The notes under the pieces were generated by a model, which did no database searches, was not told the origin of the DNA, and saw nothing but the letters and a program-made list of their open reading frames with translations. DNA of 64,000 nt from Bacillota bacterium (GTDB lineage: Bacteria > Bacillota > Ch66), in the NCBI GenBank assembly GCA_013178045.1, contig JABLXP010000004.1, positions 106,312 to 170,311 on the forward strand, given 5' to 3'. Shown one piece after another: positions 16,579-25,838 of the stretch. A program made the translations under genes and the position numbers. How positions within the stretch are numbered: the first letter of the stretch is position 1; every line of letters starts with the position of its first letter.

Positions 16579-16948
16579 TTACGGGGATACAGCTCGACAG
16601 GTAAGAAACGACTGGTCACCGGCAGTTTTCGACGGTGCTTTTGTGACCGGTAGAACATCAATGATGGAGCGGATGGGTATTTCGATAAGCTCAATAATCC
16701 GATTGATTTGTTCCGGGGGAATGCCGGGACCAGTATCGGAGAAATAGAGCACGATCTCGTCATTTATTTATTGGTGATAATTCACTCCTGATTATCAGCG
16801 TGCCACCATTGGTCATTGCCTGGATAGCGTTATTGACGATATTGATAAAGGCCTGTTTTAGGCCGGACACATTTAATAGCATCGGTGGTAGGTCCGACCT
16901 ATAAGCTCGAATTATTTTAACCCTGGCGGGGACTAGAATGTCCCAATT
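16579..16948 (-). pseudogene. decayed histidine-kinase ATPase remnant
   Basis: Minus-strand translation gives PARVKIIRAYRSDLPPML, then GLKQAFINIVNNAIQAM (the N box of a histidine kinase) and GGTLIIRSE. After an in-frame stop near 16770, a shift to another frame continues DEIVLYFSDTGPGIPPEQI (the G1 box) and then decays into unrelated sequence ending at 16579. Upstream kinase domains and the G2 box are missing. I read it as a relic with at least one frameshift, truncated at both ends. It fills most of a ~500-nt gap between the DUF167 gene and ileS. Confidence 0.8.
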
Positions 16949-16949
16949 C

Positions 16950-16979
16950 TTGACATCTCGTGGGTTTTTCGGATATAAT
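16950..16979 (+). promoter_or_regulatory. promoter of ileS
   Basis: Consensus TTGACA at 16950-16955 and TATAAT at 16974-16979 are 18 nt apart, predicting a start near 16986. It lies at the 5' edge of the kinase relic. The resulting leader is only ~80 nt, too short for a T-box. Confidence 0.8.
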
Positions 16980-16999
16980 GAGGGAAATTCAGAGAAAGT

Positions 17000-17034
17000 A
17001 ACCTCTCCTCCCGTATAGTGAGCGAGAGGTTTTT
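17000..17034 (+). terminator. terminator-like hairpin in the ileS leader
   Basis: AACCTCTC at 17000-17007 pairs with GAGAGGTT at 17024-17031, running into a T4-5 tract. It lies between the ileS promoter and start codon, so it acts as an attenuator if it is a terminator. No T-box specifier or AGGGTGG box is present. Confidence 0.6.
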
Positions 17035-17067
17035 GCTGTGGAAAAACCGAAAAAGAGGTGGCAAAGT

Positions 17068-19860
17068 GTGGAATACAATAAAACCTTGAATCTTCCCCAA
17101 ACCGAGTTTCCAATGCGGGGGAATCTTCCCCAACGGGAACCAGAAATCCTCAAGTTCTGGGAAGAAATTGATATTTATAAGCAGGTTCAGGCGGCCAGTG
17201 CGGGTAAACCGAAGTTTATCCTCCACGACGGGCCGCCATATGCCAATGGGCACATTCACCTGGGACACACCCTGAACAAAGTGCTTAAGGACATGGTGGT
17301 GAAATACCGTTCGCTGGTGGGTTTTGATGCCCCATATGTCCCAGGCTGGGACACGCATGGCTTGCCCATTGAACAGCAGGCGATTAAGGCCCTGGGGCTT
17401 AATCGACACGCAACATCGATCGGGGATTTTCGCAAACGCTGCCGCGAATATGCCCTTAAATACGTGGATATTCAGCGGGAGGAGTTCAAGCGGCTGGGCA
17501 TTCGCGGTGATTGGGAGAAACCCTATCTAACACTACAGCCGGAGTTTGAGGCAGAGCAGATCGGCGTTTTTGGTGAGATGGCGAAAAAAGGCTATATTTA
17601 TAAAGGATTAAAACCCGTCTACTGGTGTGCCGATTGCGAAACAGCTTTGGCTGAAGCCGAGGTTGAGTACGCAGACAAAAAGTCACCATCAATCTACGTC
17701 AAGTTTGCGTTTAAAGACGCTAATGGGGTTTTCCCTGAAGAACGGGCTTATGCCATAATCTGGACTACCACCCCGTGGACGCTGCCGGCCAATACCGGGA
17801 TTGCGCTGCACCCTGATTATGATTATGTTTTGCTCCAGGTGAAAGACGAATTCTACGTGCTGGCCAGGGAGTTAGTGCCAGCCGTGGTTGAAGCTTGCCA
17901 TTTCGGCGACCATCGGGTGGTCAAGACCTTCAAAGGTGCCGCCCTGGAACGAGCAGTCTGCCAACATCCTTTCTTTGACCGGGAATCAGTGGTGGTGATG
18001 GGTGACCATGTTACCCTGGATCAGGGGACCGGCTGTGTCCACACTGCACCTGGACACGGTGAAGAAGACTTTGCTGTTGGTCGGGTCTACGGTTTGCGGG
18101 TTATCCAGCCCCTTGATGATAAAGGGCGTTTCACCGCTGAAGGCGGTCAATTTGCCGGAATGCATTACACCGAAGCGAACAAAGCCATTACCAAGGAATT
18201 AGAGCGCCGCGGTGCGTTGCTCAAGCTGGATGTTATTTCTCACCAGTACCCCCATTGCTGGCGCTGTAAAAACCCGATCATCTATCGGGCAACAGAACAG
18301 TGGTTTGCCTCAATCGATGGTTTCCGACAACAGGCGTTGGCGGCCATTGATCAAGTCAAATGGATTCCGGCCTGGGGACGCGACCGGATTTACAATATGG
18401 TCGCCGAACGGGGTGACTGGTGTATTTCCCGGCAACGCACCTGGGGGGTGCCGATTCCCATCTTCTACTGTACCGAGTGCAACGAAGCCATCATTAACGA
18501 TGAAACCATCAAACATATTCAGGAGTTATTCCGCGAACACGGTTCTGATGTCTGGTTTATTCGACCAGCGGATGAACTGGTGCCGCCAGGATTGGCGTGT
18601 CCAGCTTGTGGCGGGACCAAGTTCCGCAAGGAGTCGGACATCATGGACGTCTGGTTTGATTCAGGGTCGAGCCATATGGCGGTTTTAGAGCAGCGCCCTG
18701 AACTCACCTGGCCGGCGGATCTTTACCTGGAGGGCAGCGATCAGCACCGAGGTTGGTTTAACTCATCCCTATCAACCGCGGTCGCCGTCCGGGGCCAGGC
18801 TCCTTATAAAGCCGTCTTGACCCATGGCTTCCTGGTGGATGAACAGGGGCGTAAGATGTCCAAATCATTGGGCAATGTCACTGATCCCCTGGATGTAATC
18901 AAACAGATGGGGGCGGATATCCTTCGCCTCTGGGTATCCTCGGCTGACTACCGTAACGATGTGGCGGCTTCCCCGAATATCTTAAAACAGGTCGCTGAAG
19001 CCTACCGTAAGATTCGTAACACCTGCCGGTACATTCTGGGCAATCTTTACGACTTTAACCCGAATACCGACCGGGTCGCGTTTGACCAGATGCCCGAGCT
19101 TGACCGCTGGGCCCTGTTGAAGTTGCACAAGCTGATCAAGCGGGTAACTGAAGCTTACGAAAACTACGAGTTTCATTTGGTCTACCACAGTGTGCATAAT
19201 TTTTGTGCTGTTGATATGAGCGCATTTTATCTCGATATTATTAAGGACCGCTTGTACACCTCCGCCCCAAGTTCAGCTGTGCGACGGTCGGCTCAAACCG
19301 TGATGTATGACGTAATCCAGGCTTTGGTCAGAATGCTTACCCCGATCCTGGCGTACACCATGGAGGAAATCTGGAAGTATCTCCCCGAGGAAGCGGGTAA
19401 GCCGATCAGTGTACAACTGGCCGGATGGCCGGTGATGAATGAAAGTCTGATCGACGAGGCGCTGGAGCAGAAGTGGGAGCGGATCATCGAGCTGCGGGAA
19501 GCGGTGGCCAAGGCCCTCGAACTTGCCCGTCAGAACAAGGTGATCGGGCATTCACTGAATGCCGCTGTAACATTGGCTACTGACGACCCTGGCCTTTATC
19601 AGTTCCTGGACGAACAACGTGACGATCTGGCGACGATTTTTATTGTGTCGAAGGTTGACATTACCCGGGGAGATGGACAGACCGGCGAGGGTTACATACC
19701 GGCCGATCTACCCAGTCTCCGGATTTGGGTGACCGAGGCACCAGGGATAAAGTGTGAGCGGTGCTGGATTTATAGTGAAACGGTGGGCCAGGACCCCAAG
19801 CACTCGACGTTGTGTCAGCGTTGTGTATCGGTAATGAATGAAATTGAGTTAAAGGAGTAG
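17068..19860 (+). CDS. ileS: isoleucyl-tRNA synthetase
   Basis: A 930-residue class I synthetase that charges tRNA-Ile. HIGH is [17 protein letters not shown] is KMSKSLGN, the editing domain holds [18 protein letters not shown], and a C-terminal zinc site is CERCWIYSE...CQRC. The frame is open to GTG 17038, but GTG 17068 follows AGAGGTGG at good spacing and gives the usual [10 protein letters not shown] opening. It is expressed from its own promoter and followed 5 nt later by an ACT-domain gene. Confidence 0.97.
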   Translation: MEYNKTLNLPQTEFPMRGNLPQREPEILKFWEEIDIYKQVQAASAGKPKFILHDGPPYANGHIHLGHTLNKVLKDMVVKYRSLVGFDAPYVPGWDTHGLPIEQQAIKALGLNRHATSIGDFRKRCREYALKYVDIQREEFKRLGIRGDWEKPYLTLQPEFEAEQIGVFGEMAKKGYIYKGLKPVYWCADCETALAEAEVEYADKKSPSIYVKFAFKDANGVFPEERAYAIIWTTTPWTLPANTGIALHPDYDYVLLQVKDEFYVLARELVPAVVEACHFGDHRVVKTFKGAALERAVCQHPFFDRESVVVMGDHVTLDQGTGCVHTAPGHGEEDFAVGRVYGLRVIQPLDDKGRFTAEGGQFAGMHYTEANKAITKELERRGALLKLDVISHQYPHCWRCKNPIIYRATEQWFASIDGFRQQALAAIDQVKWIPAWGRDRIYNMVAERGDWCISRQRTWGVPIPIFYCTECNEAIINDETIKHIQELFREHGSDVWFIRPADELVPPGLACPACGGTKFRKESDIMDVWFDSGSSHMAVLEQRPELTWPADLYLEGSDQHRGWFNSSLSTAVAVRGQAPYKAVLTHGFLVDEQGRKMSKSLGNVTDPLDVIKQMGADILRLWVSSADYRNDVAASPNILKQVAEAYRKIRNTCRYILGNLYDFNPNTDRVAFDQMPELDRWALLKLHKLIKRVTEAYENYEFHLVYHSVHNFCAVDMSAFYLDIIKDRLYTSAPSSAVRRSAQTVMYDVIQALVRMLTPILAYTMEEIWKYLPEEAGKPISVQLAGWPVMNESLIDEALEQKWERIIELREAVAKALELARQNKVIGHSLNAAVTLATDDPGLYQFLDEQRDDLATIFIVSKVDITRGDGQTGEGYIPADLPSLRIWVTEAPGIKCERCWIYSETVGQDPKHSTLCQRCVSVMNEIELKE

Positions 19861-19865
19861 AAAAG

Positions 19866-20153
19866 ATGACCGGAGAAAGCAGCAGCCGCATTATCGTCAC
19901 TGTCCTGGGTTGCGACCGGGTGGGGATCATTGCTGGTGTGGCCAATGTACTGGCCGAAGCCAATGCCAATATCTTGGACATCAGTCAGACTATTCTCCAG
20001 GAATTCTTTGTCATGATTATGATCGTTGATATGGCCAGGTGCACGGTTGACCTGAGTACCTTAAAGGAAAGACTGACCGCTAAAGGTGAGGAACTAGGTG
20101 TGCGGATCACAGCTCAACACGAAGACGTTTTTCGCTTCATGCACCGCATCTAG
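19866..20153 (+). CDS. ACT domain-containing protein
   Basis: A 95-residue single ACT domain: IIVTVLGCDRVGIIAGVANVLAE is the ligand-binding beta-turn-helix, followed by NILDISQTILQEFFVMIMIVD. Stand-alone ACT proteins of this type pair with the next gene (UPF0210) in many anaerobes. Binding of an amino acid or small metabolite is presumed from the fold. It lies 5 nt after ileS and 17 nt before its partner. Confidence 0.9.
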   Translation: MTGESSSRIIVTVLGCDRVGIIAGVANVLAEANANILDISQTILQEFFVMIMIVDMARCTVDLSTLKERLTAKGEELGVRITAQHEDVFRFMHRI

Positions 20154-20170
20154 GAAGGAGGGTATGAGCT

Positions 20171-21538
20171 GTGCCGCGAATGATCAGCCCCGAAGAGATA
20201 TTAGAAACCATCCGCATGGTAGAGATGGAGAATCTAGACATTCGCACTATCACCATGGGGATCAGCTTGCGCGATTGTGTTGACGCGAGTCTATCCAAAC
20301 TGAAGCAAAAAATTTACGATAAGGTCACCCGCCTGGCTGCCCGTTTAGTCCCGGTAGGAGAAGAGCTGGAACGGGATTACGGCATCCCGATCATTAATAA
20401 GCGGATTTCCGTTACGCCCATTTCACTGGTTGCTGAAGGTTGTGAAACCGAAGATTACGTTGAGATCGCCCGTACCCTCGACCAGGCGGCAGCCGCGGTG
20501 GGAGTGAACTTCATCGGCGGTTATTCCGCCCTGGTGCATAAAGGTTTCACCACGGGAGACATCAAGTTAATCGAGAGCATCCCTGTGGCTTTGTCCTCAA
20601 CCGAGCGCGTCTGCTCATCGGTGAATGTCGCCACCACCAAGGCCGGGATTAACATGGACGCGGTGGCCATGATGGGGCGAGTGATCAAGGAAACGGCGAG
20701 GCTGACCACTGAGCAGGACGGGATTGGCTGTGCTAAACTGGTGGTCTTTTGTAACGTGCCAGAGGACAACCCCTTTATGGCGGGGGCGTTCCACGGGGTT
20801 GGCGAGCCAGAGTGCACCTTGAACGTTGGGGTCAGTGGTCCTGGCGTAGTCCTCAACGCGGTGCGGAAGAATCCGAACAGTGATTTTGGCACGCTGGCGA
20901 CGGTGATCAAGCATACCGCCTTTAAGGTGACGCGGATGGGTGAACTGATTGGTCGGCAAGCTTCCAAGCGTTTGGGGGTTCCGTTTGGAATCGTCGACCT
21001 GTCCCTGGCTCCTACGCCGGCGATTGGTGACAGCGTGGCCGACATTCTGGAGGCGATGGGCCTGGACAAGTGTGGCGCACCTGGCACGACAGCGGCCCTG
21101 GCCCTTTTAAACGACGCGGTGAAGAAGGGCGGGGCCATGGCTTCTTCCTATGTCGGTGGATTAAGCGGGGCATTTATCCCGGTCAGTGAAGACGCAGGGA
21201 TGATCAGCGCGGTTGAAGCCGGCGCCCTGACGATTGAGAAGCTGGAAGCGATGACCTGTGTATGTTCAGTGGGTCTGGACATGATCGCCGTTCCCGGTGA
21301 TACGCCGGCCGAGACGATCGCGGCGATCATTGCCGATGAAGCCGCTATTGGGATGATCAACAAAAAAACCACGGCGGTGCGCCTGATCCCCGCACCCGGA
21401 AAGCAGGTGGGGGACTACGTGGAGTTCGGGGGACTGCTGGGACGTGCCCCGGTGATGGCGGTGAATGCGTTCAGCCCGGCCAAATTCATCAGCCGCGGCG
21501 GCCGGATACCCGCGCCAATCCAGGCTTTGACGAATTAG
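20171..21538 (+). CDS. PFL/UPF0210 family protein
   Basis: A 455-residue protein starting at GTG 20171 (ATG 20180 is an alternative). It opens [26 protein letters not shown] and contains [30 protein letters not shown] and a C-terminal [11 protein letters not shown], all typical of DUF711/UPF0210. The fold is related to pyruvate formate-lyase, but the family has no proven reaction. Conserved linkage with the ACT protein suggests a ligand-regulated pair. A strong terminator follows. Confidence 0.9.
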   Translation: MPRMISPEEILETIRMVEMENLDIRTITMGISLRDCVDASLSKLKQKIYDKVTRLAARLVPVGEELERDYGIPIINKRISVTPISLVAEGCETEDYVEIARTLDQAAAAVGVNFIGGYSALVHKGFTTGDIKLIESIPVALSSTERVCSSVNVATTKAGINMDAVAMMGRVIKETARLTTEQDGIGCAKLVVFCNVPEDNPFMAGAFHGVGEPECTLNVGVSGPGVVLNAVRKNPNSDFGTLATVIKHTAFKVTRMGELIGRQASKRLGVPFGIVDLSLAPTPAIGDSVADILEAMGLDKCGAPGTTAALALLNDAVKKGGAMASSYVGGLSGAFIPVSEDAGMISAVEAGALTIEKLEAMTCVCSVGLDMIAVPGDTPAETIAAIIADEAAIGMINKKTTAVRLIPAPGKQVGDYVEFGGLLGRAPVMAVNAFSPAKFISRGGRIPAPIQALTN

Positions 21539-21562
21539 AAATAACCATTTATGAATCGGGAC

Positions 21563-21602
21563 AAAAAAGATAAGGGGTGAATGGAAATCACCTCTTTTTT
21601 GA
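21563..21602 (+). terminator. terminator after ileS-ACT-UPF0210
   Basis: AGGGGTGA at 21573-21580 pairs with TCACCTCT at 21588-21595 (one G-T), flanked by an A6 run at 21563-21568 and a T6 run to 21600. It is symmetric and so could work on both strands. Confidence 0.85.
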
Positions 21603-21737
21603 TTGACATGGAGGATGCAAAAATGAATTATCGTGAATTCCTCATAATCTACCCCAGAGGTCATTTTTTTGTGTCGGCACCAAATAAATCATCTCCTTCT
21701 GGGTAAATTAATACCGAGCGGGGGAGGTAACACCATC

Positions 21738-22040
21738 GTGACCGATGATTCTGAAACCAGAATAATCGTCAAGCTCAACCAGAAAATTAATGAACTGGCA
21801 GTGGCCATTGAGAAAATGAAGCTAGCGGAGTACGTGGAACTTCTCAACCGTCCATGGCGGCTCCTGTACATAAACTTCATGGCCGGCCTGGCCCGTGGAC
21901 TGGGGACGGCCGTTGGCTTTACCATACTGGGGGCCGTGGTCTTAATTATTTTAGAGCGGTTGTTGGTCTGGAATCTGCCGGTGCTCGGTGGTTTTATTGC
22001 GGAGATTATTAAGATTGTGCAAACAGAAATCATGCGGTAA
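21738..22040 (+). CDS. DUF5665-type small membrane protein
   Basis: A 100-residue protein from GTG 21738 behind GGGGGAGG. After a polar helix (KLNQKINELAVAIEKMKLAEYVELL) comes the short NRPWRLLYINFMAGLARGLG block and one strong membrane segment (TAVGFTILGAVVLIIL). This matches DUF5665 proteins of spore-forming Clostridia as I remember them. No function is known. It lies 12 nt upstream of the yteA-like gene. Confidence 0.75.
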   Translation: MTDDSETRIIVKLNQKINELAVAIEKMKLAEYVELLNRPWRLLYINFMAGLARGLGTAVGFTILGAVVLIILERLLVWNLPVLGGFIAEIIKIVQTEIMR

Positions 22041-22052
22041 GGGGGCCTCAGA

Positions 22053-22748
22053 ATGCCTGAACAGGACTTAACAGCAATTCGGCAAAAATTGCTGGCTGAA
22101 CGAGCTGAACTGGTGGAGCGGATCCGGCATTTCGATGACGGCGGATTGGCGGAGCCGATGGGAAATTCGGTTGATGAACTATCAAGTTATGATAACCATC
22201 CCGCCGATTTGGGAAGTGAAATGTTCGAGCGGGGTAAAGACCTGGCCTTGCGAGAAAACGCGAAAATCCAGCTCATGAAAGTTGACGAAGCTTTGAAGCG
22301 ACTTGAAGAGGGCCGGTATGGGATTTGTGAGCACTGTGGACAGCCAATCCCGTCAGAACGGTTGGAAGCGGTGCCGACAGCTTCCCTCTGCCTTAACTGC
22401 AAAGCCAATGAAGAACCGCCTGACCGCAGTGTCCGACCGGTTGAAGAGGATGTCGTTGAACTTCCGTTTGGCCAGCGGAACTATGATCTGGAAGGCGAGC
22501 CCGGGGTGAGTATGTATGATGGAGAGGATGCCTGGCAGGAGGTGGCGCGTTACAGCGAGCACGCCTGGTTTTCCAGGGCCGGGGCTTACTACGGACCAAT
22601 TGGGATGGAGGAAGAGGATGTCGGCGCTGTAGAAGACGTAGAGAAAATTCCCTACGTCAGGGGTAAGGATGGAATGTTATATAAGGATTTTCGGGGATTG
22701 GATGACGAGGATATCCCCCTGGAAAGAACGGATCGCGCGGTCGATTGA
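22053..22748 (+). CDS. TraR/DksA-type zinc-finger protein, YteA-like
   Basis: A 231-residue protein. The N-terminal helical hairpin holds SSYDNHPADLGSEMFERGKD, followed by a DksA-type C4 zinc finger CEHCGQPIPSERLEAVPTA...CLNC, then an acidic tail ending in a PYVRGKDGMLYKDFRG-like block. This is the YteA/sporulation-associated yteA family layout. DksA relatives modulate RNA polymerase, but YteA's own role is unclear. Its presence supports a sporulating Firmicute. A terminator follows within 8 nt. Confidence 0.88.
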   Translation: MPEQDLTAIRQKLLAERAELVERIRHFDDGGLAEPMGNSVDELSSYDNHPADLGSEMFERGKDLALRENAKIQLMKVDEALKRLEEGRYGICEHCGQPIPSERLEAVPTASLCLNCKANEEPPDRSVRPVEEDVVELPFGQRNYDLEGEPGVSMYDGEDAWQEVARYSEHAWFSRAGAYYGPIGMEEEDVGAVEDVEKIPYVRGKDGMLYKDFRGLDDEDIPLERTDRAVD

Positions 22749-22755
22749 CCAGTTC

Positions 22756-22778
22756 GCCCACCATCTGGTGGGCTTTTT
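22756..22778 (+). terminator. terminator after the yteA-like gene
   Basis: GCCCACC at 22756-22762 pairs with GGTGGGC at 22767-22773 around ATCT, followed by T5. A classical intrinsic terminator. Confidence 0.9.
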
Positions 22779-22952
22779 CATCTGTTCACAACATTTTATC
22801 TCAACAGAAGAATTATTGTACGCAAACGGTATAAGTTAATGAAAAGGGAAACTCAGTGAGATAATAACACATAAGATTTATTTAAAGATTATTTGTCAAA
22901 AGGAAAACTATAAGCCGAGCACGAATAAATATTGGGGGAGGGAGGATTTGGC

Positions 22953-24122
22953 GTGAACATTGGTGTGTTTTCTGACAGCTATCGGCCATACGTCAGCGGC
23001 GTCGTGACCTCGATCGAAACCTTCACCCAGGAATTGAACAGTCTAGGCCATTCGGTTTATATTTTTGCCCCTCGTTATCCTAACTACGTTGAGACTAATC
23101 CGAACATCTTCCGGTTTCTTTCCGTCCGGCCGCCAACTAACCCTGATTTCAGTCTGGCGGTTCCCATTTCTCCTCGCCTGGGTTATACCATCAAGCGGTT
23201 GCAGCTGGACATTATTCATGTCCATTCACCATTCTTGTTAGGTCGGCTTGGCGCTCGCTATGCCCGGCGCTATCGGATACCGTTGGTCTTCACCTACCAC
23301 ACTTTGTATGACCAGTACGTGCATTATGTGCCCTTTGGACAAAGGCTGACACGGGATCTGATGGTTCATTGGAGCCGGCACTTCTGCAATCAGTGCGACC
23401 TGGTAATCACTCCGAGTTCAAAGGTGAAAGAATTATTGCGTCAGTACGGGGTGAAAGTGCCGATCAAGGTATTGCCGACGGGGATCAACGTTGATAAGTT
23501 TGCGACGGGAGATTCTGTCTGGGTCCGTCAGCGGTATCACCTCAACCCGAAGACGAAAATTTTGTTATTTGTCGGGCGTTTGGGAAAAGAAAAAAACGTC
23601 GATTTTCTGTTATACGCCTACCGCCAGGTTGTTGACCATTTCCCGGACAGTGTGTTACTGATCGTGGCGAGAGGACCTGAAGAGCAGGCGATGCGAGATT
23701 TAGCCAGGGAACTGGGTCTGGGTGAACGGGTTATATTTACCGGATTTCTTCAGGGAAATGAGCTGGTTAATTGCTACCACGGCGCCGACCTTTTTGTTTT
23801 TCCTTCGGTGACCGAGACCCAGGGTTTGGTTTTAGTGGAAGCGATGGCGGCGCGACTGCCGGTGGTGGCGATTAATGCTTTCGGGGTGGCCGATATGGTC
23901 AGCCACGGTCTGGATGGACTGTTAACCGAGCAATCTTTAACTGCCTTTAGTTCAGCGATTATCGAACTGCTGCAGGATGACGCACGGCGAGCGGCGATGA
24001 AAGAACAGGCCTGGCTGAAGGCGCAGCGGCTCTCTTCGCGCAACATGACCCTCGAACTGGTTCGGGTTTACCAGCATTTAATCGACTTGCGGAAGCGGAA
24101 CGATTACGCTACGGGCAGTTAA
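22953..24122 (+). CDS. GT4-family glycosyltransferase
   Basis: A 389-residue GT-B glycosyltransferase starting at GTG 22953 behind GGGAGG. It opens NIGVFSDSYRPYVSGVVTSIETF, then HSPFLLGRLGARYA, GRLGKEKNVDFLLYAYRQV and the donor-site segment FPSVTETQGLVLVEAMA with its EX7E glutamates. The sequence is close to diacylglycerol glucosyltransferases (UgtP-like GT4) that make glycolipid anchors; mannosyltransferases are an alternative. It probably acts at the cytoplasmic membrane face. It heads a unit with lspA and rluD. Confidence 0.85.
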   Translation: MNIGVFSDSYRPYVSGVVTSIETFTQELNSLGHSVYIFAPRYPNYVETNPNIFRFLSVRPPTNPDFSLAVPISPRLGYTIKRLQLDIIHVHSPFLLGRLGARYARRYRIPLVFTYHTLYDQYVHYVPFGQRLTRDLMVHWSRHFCNQCDLVITPSSKVKELLRQYGVKVPIKVLPTGINVDKFATGDSVWVRQRYHLNPKTKILLFVGRLGKEKNVDFLLYAYRQVVDHFPDSVLLIVARGPEEQAMRDLARELGLGERVIFTGFLQGNELVNCYHGADLFVFPSVTETQGLVLVEAMAARLPVVAINAFGVADMVSHGLDGLLTEQSLTAFSSAIIELLQDDARRAAMKEQAWLKAQRLSSRNMTLELVRVYQHLIDLRKRNDYATGS

Positions 24123-24139
24123 CTGAAGGGAGAAAGAGC

Positions 24140-24589
24140 ATGTTTTTTATAACAGCCTTGTTAATCCTGGGACTGGATCAAGGGACCAAATACCTGGTCC
24201 AGGCGGAGATGATGCCGGGCCAGTCAATCCCCATCTGGCCGGGGGTATTTCACCTGACTTATGTGGAGAACCCGGGAGCGGCCTTTGGCTTGCTGGCCAA
24301 TCAGACCGGCTTTTTTATCCTGGTGTCTATCGTGGTCATCATTGGGGTCATTGTGGTTTACCGACGGATGGCCCGTGACAACCGGTGGCTGAAGTATGGC
24401 CTGGCGATCCAGCTCGGGGGTGCCATGGGTAATCTCATTGACCGAATTCGCTTCGGCCACGTGATTGACTTTTTCGATCTGCGGGTTTGGCCGGTCTTTA
24501 ATGTTGCCGACATGGCGATAGTGGTCGGGGTGGCCATTCTGTGCTTGGAACTGTTGCGCCTGCCCAGTGATAAGGTTGAGACCCTCTGA
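24140..24589 (+). CDS. lspA: lipoprotein signal peptidase
   Basis: A 149-residue four-helix membrane aspartyl protease that removes signal peptides from diacylglyceryl-prolipoproteins. LDQGTKYLV, YVENPGAAFGLL, GNLIDRIRFGHVIDFFDL and FNVADMAI supply the five conserved LspA boxes, including both catalytic Asp residues. At least one lipoprotein substrate, the RND adaptor at 42790, is in this window. It lies 15 nt before rluD. Confidence 0.95.
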   Translation: MFFITALLILGLDQGTKYLVQAEMMPGQSIPIWPGVFHLTYVENPGAAFGLLANQTGFFILVSIVVIIGVIVVYRRMARDNRWLKYGLAIQLGGAMGNLIDRIRFGHVIDFFDLRVWPVFNVADMAIVVGVAILCLELLRLPSDKVETL

Positions 24590-24604
24590 AGGGGTGCCAG
24601 GAAC

Positions 24605-25576
24605 ATGGAGACGAAACAATCGGTTTTTTCGGCGGCTGAAGCTGATTTCGCCGACGAGCCATTCATTTATCTGGTTGAGCCTGAGGAGGCGGTGACAAGA
24701 GTAGATATTTTTCTGGCCCGGCGCCATTCATCAATATCCCGGACCCACGTGCAGAAGTTGATCGCGGAGGGGTTGGTCACGGTCAATGGCCAGAGCGTGA
24801 AGGCTAACTACAAACTGCGCGCCGGTGATCAGGTTGAGTTTATTTTGCCACCCCCGGTCGAGCTGGAAGTTCTCCCAGAACCAATTCCCCTGGATGTGTT
24901 GTATGAAGACGCGGATGTGATTGTCGTCAACAAACCCCAGGGGATGGTGGTCCACCCGGCCCACGGCAACTACCACGGGACGCTGGTCAATGCCCTCCTG
25001 GCGCACTGTCGCGATTTATCTGGGATCAATGGGGTGCTCCGGCCGGGGATCGTGCACCGGCTTGATAAAGACACCTCGGGAGTGCTGGTGGTGGCCAAAA
25101 ACGATCAGGCCTACCAGAATTTGGCCGAGCAAATCAAGGCTCACGAAGTCACCCGGCGTTACGTGGCTCTGGTCCACGGGGTTATGCGAGAGCCAGCCGG
25201 CGAGATTGAAGCTCCCATCGGGCGCGACCCGCACGACCGTAAAAGGATGGCGGTCGTCAACCAAGGAGGCAAGGAGGCGATCACCGGCTACCGGGTGCTG
25301 GAACGCTTTCAGGACTACACTCTGATCGAGGCCAGATTAAAGACTGGCCGTACCCATCAGATTCGGGTGCACATGGCTTTTCTGGGGCACCCGGTTGTTG
25401 GGGATCCCGTTTATGGTCCGCGTAAAGCCCACTTTGGCCTCCGCGGGCAGGCCCTGCACGCAGAAGTTCTGGGGTTTAAGCACCCGCGAACGGGGGAGTA
25501 TCTGGAATTTACGGCTCCGCTGCCGGCCTATTTTAGTGAATTGCTGAAGCGGTTGCGAGAAAAGAGATGTGAATGA
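24605..25576 (+). CDS. rluD: RluD-family 23S rRNA pseudouridine synthase
   Basis: A 323-residue enzyme with an N-terminal S4 RNA-binding domain (SRTHVQKLIAEGLVTVNG) and a pseudouridine synthase domain. The catalytic Asp is in HRLDKDTSGVLVVAKN, with GRTHQIRVHM and HPVVGDPVYG near the C terminus. It isomerises specific uridines in rRNA. lspA-rluD order is conserved in Firmicutes, usually before pyr genes; here the trp operon follows. Confidence 0.93.
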   Translation: METKQSVFSAAEADFADEPFIYLVEPEEAVTRVDIFLARRHSSISRTHVQKLIAEGLVTVNGQSVKANYKLRAGDQVEFILPPPVELEVLPEPIPLDVLYEDADVIVVNKPQGMVVHPAHGNYHGTLVNALLAHCRDLSGINGVLRPGIVHRLDKDTSGVLVVAKNDQAYQNLAEQIKAHEVTRRYVALVHGVMREPAGEIEAPIGRDPHDRKRMAVVNQGGKEAITGYRVLERFQDYTLIEARLKTGRTHQIRVHMAFLGHPVVGDPVYGPRKAHFGLRGQALHAEVLGFKHPRTGEYLEFTAPLPAYFSELLKRLREKRCE

Positions 25577-25593
25577 GCCAAAATGTACAACCT

Positions 25594-25628
25594 GGTGATT
25601 GACAGATGAATCACCGATTGACTATAAT
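25594..25628 (+). promoter_or_regulatory. trp operon promoter with an inverted repeat over the -35
   Basis: TTGACA at 25599-25604 and TATAAT at 25623-25628 are 18 nt apart, a consensus promoter with a start near 25635. GGTGAT at 25594-25599 and ATCACC at 25610-25615 form an inverted repeat that covers the -35, so a repressor could compete with RNA polymerase. The repeat could instead be a weak terminator for rluD. Confidence 0.75.
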
Positions 25629-25707
25629 AGATATAGCTCCCGGCCCGGTTGGTGGGGTCTGGAGTGAGTGTAAGAGCTGAGTGATGTACGACAATCACAT
25701 ATGCGAT

Positions 25708-25756
25708 GAGCAGAGCAGAGTTGAGATGAGATTAGTCGAGCTGAGATGAGTAATAG
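25708..25756 (+). promoter_or_regulatory. TRAP-binding site in the trp leader
   Basis: Ten (G/T)AG triplets: GAG at 25708, 25713, 25718, 25723, 25728, then TAG 25733, GAG 25738, 25743, 25748 and TAG 25754. The first nine are spaced exactly 5 nt apart and the last by 6. Four further GAGs lie upstream at 25662-25681. Eleven such repeats 2-3 nt apart are the binding site of tryptophan-activated TRAP (MtrB). The last part, ATGAGTA at 25746-25752, is complementary to the terminator's 5' arm, as in TRAP attenuators. Confidence 0.9.
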
Positions 25757-25783
25757 GGGATTGTGTGTCTTTTCGTGACCTTG

Positions 25784-25816
25784 AACCAGTACTCATTTGA
25801 GTGCTGGTTTTTTGTT
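25784..25816 (+). terminator. trp attenuator terminator
   Basis: AACCAGTACTC at 25784-25794 pairs with GAGTGCTGGTT at 25799-25809 around ATTT, followed by a T-rich run to 25816. TACTCAT at 25790-25796 can instead pair with the TRAP site, giving mutually exclusive antiterminator and terminator forms. Confidence 0.9.
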
Positions 25817-25838
25817 TTCACAGGGAGGGGTGGGGAAA

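Noticed and set aside
16572..17067. T-box riboswitch for ileS
   Set aside because: No AGGGTGG antiterminator box or specifier arm is visible, and the consensus promoter leaves a leader of only ~80 nt.
20521..21138. 205-codon minus-strand frame opposite the UPF0210 gene
   Set aside because: Shadow of a well-supported coding sequence, with no ribosome site or recognisable domain.
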